A DNA stretch of 52,395 nucleotides from assembly GCA_036525795.1 (NCBI GenBank), contig DATCZS010000057.1:1-52395 (forward strand), written 5' to 3'. The notes under the pieces are model-generated. The model did not search any database. It saw nothing but the letters and a program-made list of their open reading frames with translations, and was not told the origin of the DNA. This DNA is from DATCZS01 sp036525795 (GTDB lineage Bacteria; Actinomycetota; Acidimicrobiia; Spongiisociales; ZC4RG35). A program made the position numbers and the translations under genes. This document shows, piece by piece, positions 31,110 through 39,685 of this stretch; within the stretch, counting starts at the first letter, position 1; the number at the start of each line of letters is the position of its first letter.

Positions 31110-32135
31110 TCAACTCAGTTCGGATCGGACGATCCGGGCTCCTTCGGCCAGCGCTCGCAGCTTGCCCGAAGCCACCCCTCTGCTGAGCGGCACCATGCCG
31201 CAGTTCGTGCATGGGATCACCCGCTCCGCCGGCACCTGTGTCAACACCCGTCGTATGTCGGCTGCGACCTGGGCGGGCGTCTCCACCGCCTCGGTGGCGA
31301 CGTCGATCACCCCGGCCATCACCTGCTTGTCGCCGAGGAGCGTGAGGAGTTCGATGGGAACGTGTGAACCGGCGACCTCGAGCGAAACCTGGTCGATCGA
31401 GCTCCCGGCGAGTACCGGAAACGTCTCCTCGTACTGCCGCCACTCCGTGCCCAGGCCTCGCTTCCAGTCGATGTTGGACTTGATGCCGTAGCCGTAACAG
31501 ATGTGAACGGCCGTGGTCGCCTCGAGCCCGTGCGCGGCGCGTTCGAGCGCCTCGATTCCCCACGTCTTGACGTCGTCGGTGAAGACGTTGAACGCAGGCT
31601 CATCGAACTGGATGACGTCGATCCCGGCCTCGGCGAGCTCCCTGGCCTCTTCGTTGAGGATCTCTGCGAAGCGCATGGCGAGCGTGGGGCGGTCGCGGTA
31701 GTGCTCGTCGAGGAGCGTATCGACCATCGTCATCGGACCGGGGAGCTGGAACTTGGTGGGGTGATCGGTCACCGAGCGCAGGTACCGGGCGTCGTCGCCG
31801 TAGATGCTCCGGCTCCTCGCCACCTCGCCCACCACCCGGGGAACGGAGGCGTCGTACCGCCGGCGGATCGTGACGGTGGCGCGCTGGTCGGCGTCGACGC
31901 CGTCGAGACCTTCGATGAAGGTCGTGACGAAGTGTCTCCGGGTTTGCTCGCCGTCGCAGATGATGTCGATCCCGGCGGCCTCCTGCTCGGCGACGGCCAG
32001 CCGGACGGCGTCGCGCTTGGCTTCCTCCAGTTCGCCGCCTTCCCCCCTCCAGCTCGCCCACAGCTGATCGCGCGAACTGAGCCAGCCCGGTTTCGGGAGG
32101 CTGCCGGCGATGGTCGTGGGGACGCTGGGGGTCAT
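31110..32135 (-). CDS. MetE C-terminal-like (cobalamin-independent methionine synthase family) protein
   Basis: 341 residues from ATG 32135; a longer frame lacks protein character. It is a TIM barrel. IAGSLPKPGWL at the start, IDIICDGEQTRR, LPGPMTMVDT, VIQFDEPAF, HICYGYG and VIPCTNCGM. His and Cys of HICYG, a Glu and Cys of CTNCG form the zinc site that activates the thiol. At half of MetE length, with no N-terminal barrel, it belongs with the archaeal/bacterial short MetE-like proteins, which take methyl groups from unknown or corrinoid donors. Divergent from modA. Confidence 0.82.
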   Translation of the reverse strand: MTPSVPTTIAGSLPKPGWLSSRDQLWASWRGEGGELEEAKRDAVRLAVAEQEAAGIDIICDGEQTRRHFVTTFIEGLDGVDADQRATVTIRRRYDASVPRVVGEVARSRSIYGDDARYLRSVTDHPTKFQLPGPMTMVDTLLDEHYRDRPTLAMRFAEILNEEARELAEAGIDVIQFDEPAFNVFTDDVKTWGIEALERAAHGLEATTAVHICYGYGIKSNIDWKRGLGTEWRQYEETFPVLAGSSIDQVSLEVAGSHVPIELLTLLGDKQVMAGVIDVATEAVETPAQVAADIRRVLTQVPAERVIPCTNCGMVPLSRGVASGKLRALAEGARIVRSELS

Positions 32136-32329
32136 GGGTGGACTGTAGACCGCGGGGTGAGATCGCCGAGCCGTCGAACCCCGTTCGACACAGACCGGGG
32201 GCGCCGGCCGAGGTGGGGGATTGGACGCCGGTGAGGAACCTCGGGGCAGGCTCCCAGATCGGCCCGCCACTGCTCCACCGGTCTTCTCTGGACGCACGCA
32301 TAAGCTCTCCCGGGAGGAGCGCTCGCCGC

Positions 32330-33091
32330 ATGACGAAGTCTCGTGGATCATCCAAAACGTCGATCGCCGCCGCGGTGATGCTCATGCTCGTTGCGGCCTG
32401 TTCCGGAGGTGGGCGCTCGGAGGAGGTGGTGGTTTCCGCCGCAGCCTCGCTGGCGGGCGCCTTCGGCGAGATCGAGGCGGCTTTCGAGCGCACTCGACCG
32501 GGAGTCGAGGTGGTGCTCAATGTGGGGGGCAGTTCGGCGCTGCGGGAACAGATCCTGGAGGGCGCCCCGGTCGATGTGTTCGCTCCGGCCGACCGCTCCA
32601 ACATGGAAGGCGTGGTGGGCGCGGGTCTGGTCGTCGGATCGCCCCGTCCCTTTGCGGTCAATGAGCTCGTGATCGCCGTGCCTCCGGGGAATCCGGCGGG
32701 TGTCACGGGGCTCGACGACTTCGCCCGAGCCGAGCTCCTGATCGGTCTGTGCGCCGAGCAGGTTCCGTGCGGGTCGCTGGCGAGACAGGTGCTTCGCAGC
32801 GCCTCGGTCGAGCCGATGGTGGACACGAATGAACCGGACGTTCGAGCACTGCTCACCAAGGTGGAGGGAGGCGAGCTCGACGCCGGTCTCGTCTATCTGA
32901 CCGACGTCGCGTCGGCCGCAGGCTCGGTGGACGGCGTCGCGATCCCGGGGCAGTTCAACGTGACAGCCGAGTATCCGATCGCCGTCCTCTCGAACGGATC
33001 GGCCCGAACCGCAGCCGGCCTGTTCGTCGAATTCGTGCTGTCGGAGGAGGGTCGGAGGATCCTGATGGCCTACGGTTTCGGAACACCATGA
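32330..33091 (+). CDS. modA: Molybdate ABC transporter substrate-binding lipoprotein
   Basis: 253 residues from ATG 32330, with GGGAGGAG about ten bases upstream. The lipoprotein signal ends in VAAC at about residue 24. EVVVSAAASLAGAFGEIEAA is the typical ModA start, with serines that hold the oxyanion, and VVLNVGGSSALREQILEGAP and VDVFAPADRSNM follow. C-terminal YPIAVLSNG and FVEFVLSEEGRRIL are typical. It captures molybdate (or tungstate) outside the cell. The stop overlaps modB by four bases. Confidence 0.93.
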   Translation: MTKSRGSSKTSIAAAVMLMLVAACSGGGRSEEVVVSAAASLAGAFGEIEAAFERTRPGVEVVLNVGGSSALREQILEGAPVDVFAPADRSNMEGVVGAGLVVGSPRPFAVNELVIAVPPGNPAGVTGLDDFARAELLIGLCAEQVPCGSLARQVLRSASVEPMVDTNEPDVRALLTKVEGGELDAGLVYLTDVASAAGSVDGVAIPGQFNVTAEYPIAVLSNGSARTAAGLFVEFVLSEEGRRILMAYGFGTP

Positions 33092-33900
33092 CACATTCCG
33101 GTCGGCCCAAGAGGCGAACCTCCCCCCGCGTGCCTGCCGTGCTGGCGGTGCTCGGGGGTGTGGGGTTGGCGGTCTTCCTCGTTCCCCTCGCCGGGCTGGC
33201 GGGTCGGGTCCCATGGTCGCGGCTCGGTGAGATCCTCTCTCAAGAGGTGGTGACGGACGCAATGCTGCTCTCGGTCGTCACATCGTTGCTGGCGACGGCG
33301 GTATCGGCCACCGTCGGGATCCCGCTCGCATGGCTGATGGCGAGGATCGAGTTCAGGGGCCGATCGATCGTGCGTGCACTGGTCACGCTCCCGATGGTGC
33401 TCCCCCCCGTGGTCGGGGGAGCGGCACTCCTGTTCGCACTCGGCCGTCGCGGCGTGATCGGGGGTCCGCTGGCGGACGCGACCGGGCTCCTGTTGCCGTT
33501 CTCGATGTGGGGCGTGGTGGTCGCCAACACGTTCGTGGCGATGCCATTCCTGGTGATCACGGTCGAAGGTGCGCTGCGCAATCTCGACCCCCGGTTCGAG
33601 GCCGCCGCTGCGACGCTCGGGGCGACCCGGCTGACCGTGTTCCGGAGGGTGACGATGCCGATGATCGCTCCGTCTCTCATGGCGGGTCTGGTCCTCACGT
33701 GGGCCAGGGCGCTCGGGGAATTCGGCGCCACCATCACGTTCGCCGGCAACCTCCAGGGGAGGACCCAGACCTTGCCGCTGGCGGTGTTCGTTGCCCTCGA
33801 GAGCGACCGAGATGTCGCGGTGGCGCTGAGCCTCGTGATGGTTGCGGTGTCCTTGCTCGTCCTGGTGAGCCTGCGGGACCGATGGTGGCGGGTGTCATGA
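33088..33900 (+). CDS. modB: Molybdate ABC transporter permease
   Basis: 270 residues, six membrane helices. LPMVLPPVVGGAALL and the EAA loop EAAAATLGATRLTVFRRVTM (with the G ten residues later) show the ModB/CysT-type permease. RALGEFGATITFAGN near the end is the ModB signature. Four-base overlaps on both sides bind it to modA and modC. Confidence 0.93.
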   Translation: MTHSGRPKRRTSPRVPAVLAVLGGVGLAVFLVPLAGLAGRVPWSRLGEILSQEVVTDAMLLSVVTSLLATAVSATVGIPLAWLMARIEFRGRSIVRALVTLPMVLPPVVGGAALLFALGRRGVIGGPLADATGLLLPFSMWGVVVANTFVAMPFLVITVEGALRNLDPRFEAAAATLGATRLTVFRRVTMPMIAPSLMAGLVLTWARALGEFGATITFAGNLQGRTQTLPLAVFVALESDRDVAVALSLVMVAVSLLVLVSLRDRWWRVS

Positions 33901-34991
33901 CGGGGCTCGACGCACAGATCGAGCTGGAGAGGGGCTCATTCCGCCTCGAGGCCGCAGTCCGGATTCCCGCCGGCCGGACGGTGGCATTGCTGGGTCCCAA
34001 CGGAGCGGGCAAGTCGACCGTGCTGGCGGCCTTGGCCGGCCTCTTGCCGATCGATCGGGGGCGGATCGTGCTCGACGGGACCACGCTGGACGATCCGGCA
34101 GCAGGCGTATTCGTTCCACCCGAAGAGCGCAGGGTGGGAGTCGTCTTCCAGGACTACCTGTTGTTCCCCCACATGACCGTTCTCGACAATGTGGCATTCG
34201 GAATCCGCTCGGGCACCGACCGGGCACGCGCCAGAGAGAGGGCGGGCGCGTGGCTCGGACGTTTCGGACTGACCCATCTCTCCGCCAGCCGTCCGGCAGA
34301 GTTGTCCGGCGGTCAGGCCCAGCGCGTCGCCCTTGCCCGGGCGCTCGTCACCGAACCCCATCTCCTCCTTCTCGACGAGCCGTTGGCCGCGCTCGACGTC
34401 ACCACCCGGCTGGAGCTGCGGCGATCGCTCGGAGATCATCTCTCGTCCTTCGCCGGCCCCAGGCTCCTGATCACCCACGACCCCACCGAGGCCTTTCTGC
34501 TCGCAGACGAGATCCACGTCATCGAGGAGGGTGTCATCACCCAGTCCGGAAGCGCCGACGACATCCGGCTGCGGCCGCGGACGCCGTACGCGGCCGATCT
34601 CGCCGGGTCGAACCTCGTGTCGGGAGTGGCGGCCGATGGACTCGTGGACACCGGATCCCACCGGCTGCACATCGCCGACCGCGAGCTGGCGGGGCCGGTG
34701 CTGGCCACCGTCCGGCCTGCCGCGATCACGCTTCACCGGTTTCGGCCGGAGGGCAGCCCGCGCAACGTGTGGGTCAGCGCCGTGGATCTGATGGAGCACC
34801 TCGGGGGGAGGGTCCGAGTGCGGCTCGGTCCTCCGCTCGCGCTCACCGCCGAGATCACCGAAGCGGCGTCTGTCGAACTGGAGTTGAGGCGGGGGAGCGA
34901 GGTGTGGGTTGCGATCAAGGCGACCGAGATCGAAGTCGAGCCGGACGTCGCCTATCGTGCCGACGCGTGGGGGACGGAGAGCGTGGAGTGA
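33897..34991 (+). CDS. modC: Molybdate ABC transporter ATPase
   Basis: 364 residues. Walker A GPNGAGKST, signature LSGGQAQR, Walker B LLLLDEPLAALD, switch ITHDPTEAF. After residue 235 a TOBE/MOP-type domain (SPRNVWVSAVDLMEHLGG to LRRGSEVWVAIKATEIEV) fits ModC, where it may sense molybdate. A start 15 bases upstream (ATGGTGGCG) is possible. The stop overlaps the GTG of the DUF454 gene by four bases. Confidence 0.93.
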   Translation: MTGLDAQIELERGSFRLEAAVRIPAGRTVALLGPNGAGKSTVLAALAGLLPIDRGRIVLDGTTLDDPAAGVFVPPEERRVGVVFQDYLLFPHMTVLDNVAFGIRSGTDRARARERAGAWLGRFGLTHLSASRPAELSGGQAQRVALARALVTEPHLLLLDEPLAALDVTTRLELRRSLGDHLSSFAGPRLLITHDPTEAFLLADEIHVIEEGVITQSGSADDIRLRPRTPYAADLAGSNLVSGVAADGLVDTGSHRLHIADRELAGPVLATVRPAAITLHRFRPEGSPRNVWVSAVDLMEHLGGRVRVRLGPPLALTAEITEAASVELELRRGSEVWVAIKATEIEVEPDVAYRADAWGTESVE

Positions 34992-35413
34992 CACAGCCCG
35001 AACCGCCCCGTTTGATCCGCAGCCCGATCGTGAGGCTGGCCGCGGTGGTGGGTGGGTTGGTGTTGACCAGCCTGGGGATCGCCGGGATCGTGCTTCCCGG
35101 ACTTCCCGGTACGCCGCTGCTGCTGTTGGCGGCGTGGCTGTTCTCTCTCTCCAATGAACGCCTGTACCGGTGGATTGTCGGGAATCGTTGGTTCGGGCAG
35201 GCGATCGCCGACTACCGGGCCGGACTCGGGATTCCGCGCCGGGCCAAGACGGTGGCGGTCTCCATGGTGGTGGTCGTGGTCGGCTTCTCGGTGGCGGTGG
35301 GGCTCGACCGGATGTGGTCGCGCGTCGCCGTGGCGGGACTGGGGGTGTACGGGGTGTACTTCATCCTGACGAGGCCGACCAGAGAGGCGATCGGGCCCCT
35401 GTCCTCCGACTGA
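34988..35413 (+). CDS. DUF454 (YbaN-like) membrane protein
   Basis: 141 residues from GTG. LGIAGIVLPGLPGTPLLLLA and WLFSLSNERLYRWIVGNRWF are the classical DUF454 signature. It has three helices in all, the last two at 90-108 and 112-128. The family has no settled role. Its translational coupling to modC is notable and might hint at a part in molybdate uptake or assembly of the transporter, but this is inference. It ends the operon. Confidence 0.82.
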   Translation: MTQPEPPRLIRSPIVRLAAVVGGLVLTSLGIAGIVLPGLPGTPLLLLAAWLFSLSNERLYRWIVGNRWFGQAIADYRAGLGIPRRAKTVAVSMVVVVVGFSVAVGLDRMWSRVAVAGLGVYGVYFILTRPTREAIGPLSSD

Positions 35414-35432
35414 TCGGTCGGTCCCGCAATCC

Positions 35433-35446
35433 GGGCCAAAAGGCCC
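35433..35446 (+). terminator. Small hairpin behind the mod operon
   Basis: GGGCC-AAAA-GGCCC stem 20 bases after the DUF454 stop. Five base pairs and no T run: a weak terminator at best. Confidence 0.35.
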
Positions 35447-35447
35447 T

Positions 35448-35465
35448 AACGAACGATCGTTCGTT
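35448..35465. promoter_or_regulatory. Perfect 18-base palindrome, likely repressor operator
   Basis: AACGAACGATCGTTCGTT is its own reverse complement along all 18 bases. Size and style (AACGAACG half-sites) fit operators of TetR-family repressors. Another, imperfect, inverted repeat (GCACGAAC-CTC-GTTTGTGC, 35482-35500) follows 16 bases on. Both lie between the mod operon and the multihaem cytochrome genes. No TetR gene is nearby. Confidence 0.5.
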
Positions 35466-35506
35466 CGACGAAGGTGATCACGCACGAACCTCGTTTGTGC
35501 AAACCG

Positions 35507-35547
35507 TCGTCAAAGGGCCTCGGAGTCTCTCCGGGGTTCTTTGACGA
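35507..35547 (+). ncRNA. Long 5'-leader hairpin before the multihaem cytochrome genes
   Basis: Arms 35507-35525 and 35529-35547 pair over 19 positions with loop TCT: 16 Watson-Crick pairs and three G-U pairs when read as plus-strand RNA. Read on the other strand the three would be A-C mismatches, so the fold favours an RNA role in the plus direction. It starts about 155 bases before the cytochrome gene. No T run follows at once (the next bases are GGAGCGAGGGATTT), so it is not a standard terminator. It could be a leader structure or processing site. Confidence 0.5.
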
Positions 35548-35661
35548 GGAGCGAGGGATTTACCCCCATTCGCTTCGGCGTGGGGCCGATTGACCCTGGG
35601 GTGACGTCGCGCCTGTGAAATATGGTGCAAGCGGTGGGCGATCCCCACCGGCGGAATCCAC

Positions 35662-37239
35662 ATGACGGATGAAACCCCTCCTCCTTCTCCTCCTCCCGAG
35701 GAGCCCGCACCCTCAGGCCCGTCTGAGGATGTTCCGGCGGTAGCGGTACGCCGCAGCCTGTACCGCCACCCGCTCACGGCGATCGGCGGATCGTTGATGC
35801 TGGCCGGCGGCTTTGCGCTGGTCGTGCTGATGGCGCTCGACCTCACGGCGAGTTCGGAGAACCCCTACCGGTCCCTCATCACCTTCGTGGGGGCGCCACT
35901 GCTCATCCTGATCGGCTTCGGGATCTTCCTCCTCGGCGTGCGGGTCCAGATCACGAGCGCCCGCGCCAGGGGGGAAACGCTTCGGTTCAACTTCCGGCTC
36001 GAGCTCACCGATCGGCGCTCCAGGCGTGCCCTGTGGTTGTTCGCGGCGATGACTGCCTCATTTGTGGCGATCGTGGCGTATTCGGGCTTTCGGGGCTTCG
36101 AGGCCACCGACTCGGTGGCGTTCTGCGCCGATGCCTGCCACGCCCCGATGGGGCCTCAGGCGATCGCCCATCAGGAATCGGCCCACGCCCAGGTCGAGTG
36201 CGTCGCCTGTCACATCGGCCCTGGAGGAGGATCCTGGGTGCGGGCCAAGGTCGACGGCATACGCCAGCTCTGGGGGGTGATCACGGGCGAGTACGACCGG
36301 CCGATCCCGACCCCGCTCGAGCACATCCAGAGCGCCGAGGCGGTGTGCGAGGACTGCCATTGGGGCGAGGCACCCAAGGGCGAGAAGTTCATCGACGTCG
36401 TCCACTACTCCACGGACGAGGCGAACACGCCCTGGTCGGTCAGTCTGCTGCTGGATCTGGGAGGCGGTGCCGAGCAGGGAGCGATCGAAGGGGTTCATTG
36501 GCACACATTCGAAGCCAATGCCGTCGAATACATCGCAACCGACCGGGAGCGCCAGGACATCGTCTGGGTGCGCGTGACCGATGGCAGCGGGAGAACCGTC
36601 GTCTACACCGACCCGGACGCGGACATCGATCCGGGCGATCCCGAGGTCGAGGTTCGCGATTTCGACTGCATGGATTGTCACAACCGCCCGAGCCACGTGT
36701 TCGAGTCGGCGGGCGAGGTGATGGATCGTGACATGGCGCTCGGGCTGATCAACTCCGACCTTCCCTACGTCAAGCGAGTTGGCCTCGACCTCCTCAACGC
36801 CCCGTATCACACCAAGACCGAAGCGTTGGACGCGATCAGGTCCGGTCTGGTCGACTTCTACGAGACGAACTACGCCTCCCGGATGGGCGAGCTGCGGCGG
36901 GACGTCGATGCGGCTGCGAACGCCCTGGTCGAGATCTACGACAAGAACTTCTTCCCCGAGATGAACACGGACTATCGGGTTCGCTTCAACAACGCCAGCC
37001 ACTGGGTGAACGCCGGCTGCTTCCGCTGCCACGGCAGCGACCTGCAGTCGGACACGGGTCGCGCGATCTCCGCGGAGTGCGACACCTGTCATCTGATCGT
37101 CGGTCAGGGCCCGTCAGACGATCCCGGGGAGCTCGTCACCGACCTGGGCGGGTTGGAGTTCAGGCACCCGGTGGACATCGGCGGCCTCTGGCGGCAGGTT
37201 CCCTGCACCCAGTGCCATTCCCCCTACAAGGAGTATTGA
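35662..37239 (+). CDS. Membrane multihaem cytochrome c (seven haem motifs)
   Basis: 525 residues. A Pro-rich start, then three helices (about 39-61, 70-93 and 123-142), then an external domain. Six CXXCH motifs begin at Cys 180, 229, 336, 453, 473 and 515. The first site, CADACH (155-160), has three residues between the cysteines and is followed by APM, where NapC/NrfH proteins have CXXCH-x-M. The family passes electrons from quinol to periplasmic partners. It lies two bases before the 5-haem gene, and a DUF454-mod operon ends 250 bases upstream. The terminal reductase or donor is not in the window. Confidence 0.85.
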   Translation: MTDETPPPSPPPEEPAPSGPSEDVPAVAVRRSLYRHPLTAIGGSLMLAGGFALVVLMALDLTASSENPYRSLITFVGAPLLILIGFGIFLLGVRVQITSARARGETLRFNFRLELTDRRSRRALWLFAAMTASFVAIVAYSGFRGFEATDSVAFCADACHAPMGPQAIAHQESAHAQVECVACHIGPGGGSWVRAKVDGIRQLWGVITGEYDRPIPTPLEHIQSAEAVCEDCHWGEAPKGEKFIDVVHYSTDEANTPWSVSLLLDLGGGAEQGAIEGVHWHTFEANAVEYIATDRERQDIVWVRVTDGSGRTVVYTDPDADIDPGDPEVEVRDFDCMDCHNRPSHVFESAGEVMDRDMALGLINSDLPYVKRVGLDLLNAPYHTKTEALDAIRSGLVDFYETNYASRMGELRRDVDAAANALVEIYDKNFFPEMNTDYRVRFNNASHWVNAGCFRCHGSDLQSDTGRAISAECDTCHLIVGQGPSDDPGELVTDLGGLEFRHPVDIGGLWRQVPCTQCHSPYKEY

Positions 37240-37240
37240 G

Positions 37241-38059
37241 ATGGGGGAACGGACGCCGCCGATGGTCGAGCGAGAAGGCGAGCCTGCGATGGTGAGCGAC
37301 CTTCAGCGCCGCATCTCCCGGCGATGGTGGGCGGTCATCGCCCTGGGCGCGGCCGCAATACTGCTGTCGACGATGGGCGGCTCTGCTGCGGCCCAGGAGC
37401 TGGTACCGGAGGGGGAGGGGCCCCGGTGGAATTCCGAGGCGTGTCTCGGCTGCCACGACGGGAGCGATGAATCGCTGACCTTCCCATCTGGTGAGCAGGT
37501 GTCTGTGGCAATCGACGGGGCAGCGTTCCGTGAGACCCACCAGACCGCCCGTGCCGGGCTGGGCGGAGACCTGTCGAGGTCGCTCGGCGGTGGAGTGCAG
37601 TGTGTCCACTGCCATACCAACATCGTCCAGGTCCCGCATCCGCCGGTCGATGCCGAGAGCGCCGAGGTCTACTCGGCCGGACTCGCCACCACCTGCAGCC
37701 AGTGCCACTGGAGGCAGTACACGATCGCGCTGGATCAGGCCCACGCCCTGATCGATCCGGCCGTTCGAGGCGAGGCGCCGGGCTGTGTGGACTGTCACGA
37801 TCCCCACGCCCCGACGGCGCTTGCCGTGTCGGACCCCGCGATGCAGGCGACCTGTCGCGGATGTCATACCGACTCGGTGGGCCAGGAGCTCGAGGCGATC
37901 CACACGCTCGATCCCACCGTGGTGGAGCGAGCGGAGGCCCCGTCGCTCATCTGGTTCTACGTGCTGATCGTAGGAGCGGTGACGGCGCTGGTCGGACTCG
38001 CGTGGGGCCTGGTGGCGGTCTACCAGTGGTCGCGGAAGCGGCTGGCCCCCACCGGATGA
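37241..38059 (+). CDS. Pentahaem cytochrome c with C-terminal anchor
   Basis: 272 residues. A signal-anchor (about 30-50, WWAVIALGAAAILLST) precedes CLGCH (68-72), CVHCH (121-125), CSQCH (152-156), CVDCH (182-186) and CRGCH (205-209). A C-terminal helix (223-245) and a basic tail complete it. Several extra His (RETHQTA, VPHPPV, DQAHAL, DPHAP) could be distal haem ligands, as in nitrite-reductase/octahaem-type cytochromes. It starts two bases after the 7-haem gene, so the two probably form one complex. An internal start at MVSDLQ (residue 17) is also possible. Confidence 0.85.
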   Translation: MGERTPPMVEREGEPAMVSDLQRRISRRWWAVIALGAAAILLSTMGGSAAAQELVPEGEGPRWNSEACLGCHDGSDESLTFPSGEQVSVAIDGAAFRETHQTARAGLGGDLSRSLGGGVQCVHCHTNIVQVPHPPVDAESAEVYSAGLATTCSQCHWRQYTIALDQAHALIDPAVRGEAPGCVDCHDPHAPTALAVSDPAMQATCRGCHTDSVGQELEAIHTLDPTVVERAEAPSLIWFYVLIVGAVTALVGLAWGLVAVYQWSRKRLAPTG

Positions 38060-38093
38060 GCGGTGGGAGCGTTTTGCAGAGGGGACGGTGACG

Positions 38094-38408
38094 ATGGCAA
38101 CGGTCATAGAGGATCTGGTCGGTGCAACCGACATCCCACCTGATGGCACCCTTTCCCGGGTGGTGGCGGGTGAGGGCTCGGTCCGGGTGGTGGTGTTCGC
38201 CTTCGATCGGGGTCAGGAGCTCACGGAACACACGGCGTCTGTGCCGGTGATCGTTCAGGTGCTGACGGGGTTGCTCACCGTGACCGTGGACGGTGAGAGC
38301 CATCGCATGACGCCGTCGTCGTGGATCTATCTCGAGGCCAGAGAACCGCACTCGGTGTTCGCCGAAGAGCCCTCCCGGATGCTGCTGACGATGGTGCGGA
38401 GCGGCTGA
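38094..38408 (+). CDS. Small cupin protein
   Basis: 104 residues, single cupin barrel. RGQELTEHTASVPVIVQVLT is motif 1 (only one His of the usual pair, EH), and WIYLEAREPHSVFAEEPSRM motif 2 with a His. A GTG six bases upstream is an alternative start; AGAGGGGAC lies better for the ATG. It follows the cytochrome pair by 34 bases and may be co-transcribed. Such cupins often bind a metal or small ligand; the role is not known. Confidence 0.75.
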   Translation: MATVIEDLVGATDIPPDGTLSRVVAGEGSVRVVVFAFDRGQELTEHTASVPVIVQVLTGLLTVTVDGESHRMTPSSWIYLEAREPHSVFAEEPSRMLLTMVRSG

Positions 38409-38432
38409 GGCCCGGGATCCGCCGCCGGCGAG

Positions 38433-39275
38433 TCAGGAGAACACGATCGTCTTGTTGCCGATCAGGATCACCCGATCCTCGGCGTGGTAGCGGACCGCCC
38501 TCGCCAGTACGCGGCGCTCGATGTCCTGGCCGATCACGGTGAGCTGCTCAGGTGTGAGGGCGTGGGTGACCCGCTCGACGTCCTGTTCGATGATCGGCCC
38601 TTCGTCGAGGTCGGACGTCACGTAGTGGGCGGTCGCGCCGATGATCTTCACTCCCCGGGCGTGGGCCTGGTGATACGGGCGGGCACCCTTGAATCCGGGC
38701 AGGAACGAATGGTGGATGTTGATCACCCGGCCTGCCAGGGCCTCGCACAGGTCGGGGGAGAGGATCTGCATGTAGCGAGCGAGCACCACGAAGTCGATCC
38801 GCAGCTCGTCGACCAGTTCCAGGAGACGCCGCTCCTGTTGCGCCCTGATGTCGGAGGTGACCGGAAGGTGTTCGAACCGCACCCCGTAGCGGGCGGCGTG
38901 GTGGGCGCAGTCGCGGTGGTTGGAGACGACGAGCGGAATCTCGATCGGCAGCTCGCCGGTTCCCTGCCGGTAGAGCAGGTCGACCAGGCAGTGGTCGGCC
39001 TTGGACACCATCACGAGGACCCGCGGACGTCGGGTCTCGTCGCGCAAGCGGTACTCGGCTGCGAGGTCCGAGACGATCGGGTCGAGGGTGGCGACGATCT
39101 CTGTCTCCGATCTCGGTGACTCGAACCGGGTGCGCAACGTGAACTGGCCCGTCTGGAGGTCGTCGAACTGGGCGTTTTCGAGGATGTTCCCCTCGACCTC
39201 GAGGAGCGCGCCGGAGACGCGGTGCACGATGCCGGGACGGTCGGGGCAGCTGAGAGTGAGGATGTATCGATGCAT
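38433..39275 (-). CDS. purU: Formyltetrahydrofolate deformylase
   Basis: 280 residues. An ACT domain (RYILTLSCPDRPGIVHRVSG, 1-85) is followed by a formyltransferase-fold domain: VVSNHRDC, RYMQILSP, and the catalytic NIHHSFLPGFKGARPYHQA with the Asn and His, and later HYVTSDLDEGPIIEQ with the Asp. It hydrolyses 10-formyl-THF to formate and THF, balancing one-carbon pools. Converges with the cupin gene; only 24 bases separate the stops. Confidence 0.95.
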   Translation of the reverse strand: MHRYILTLSCPDRPGIVHRVSGALLEVEGNILENAQFDDLQTGQFTLRTRFESPRSETEIVATLDPIVSDLAAEYRLRDETRRPRVLVMVSKADHCLVDLLYRQGTGELPIEIPLVVSNHRDCAHHAARYGVRFEHLPVTSDIRAQQERRLLELVDELRIDFVVLARYMQILSPDLCEALAGRVINIHHSFLPGFKGARPYHQAHARGVKIIGATAHYVTSDLDEGPIIEQDVERVTHALTPEQLTVIGQDIERRVLARAVRYHAEDRVILIGNKTIVFS

Positions 39276-39487
39276 GGCGTTGCCGAGTCCCTGGAGGATA
39301 CGGGGATGTCCCTCGATGAGGCGAACGACCCGGGCCGCGCAGGTCTTCGTTCTCTATCGTGCCGATGTCCGGTGATGGATCGTGGTCTCGTTCTGGATGC
39401 GATCCGGACCCGACGAGGTCGGGAACCGATGCATGACGGTCGTCGGTGGCGCACTCGGCCGCGCCACCGGAAGGGGTGGAACTGCCC

Positions 39488-39685
39488 ATGGACATACCGA
39501 TTGCCGCTGTCGTCCCGGTCCTGGTCTTTGCGCTGGGCTTCGTGATCTACTGCCTGGTCGACCTCGCCCGGAGCGAGGTCAGGCACCTCCCCAAGTGGGC
39601 GTGGGGGATCATCTGTGTGATCTCTGTGCCGCTGGGCGGAGTGGTGTACCTCCTCGTCGGCCGCGAGCCGGGGGCCAGGCGATGA
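39488..39685 (+). CDS. PLDc_N-type small membrane protein (YxlE-like)
   Basis: 65 residues, two helices with a conserved turn between: VFALGFVIYCLVDLARSEVR and LPKWAWGIICVISVPLGGVV, ending YLLVGR. This is the phospholipase-D N-terminal (PLDc_N) pattern W-x-x-x-x-x-x-P-x-G-x-x-x-Y-x-x-x-G-R without any nuclease domain. It sits four bases inside the start of an ABC ATPase gene, the same order as yxlE-yxlF-yxlG of Bacillus, in which it influences an alternative sigma factor. Confidence 0.78.
   Translation: MDIPIAAVVPVLVFALGFVIYCLVDLARSEVRHLPKWAWGIICVISVPLGGVVYLLVGREPGARR

Noticed and set aside
32136..32329. Molybdenum-cofactor riboswitch before modA
   Set aside because: I could not find a convincing conserved fold in the 194 bases; a covariance-model search would be needed.
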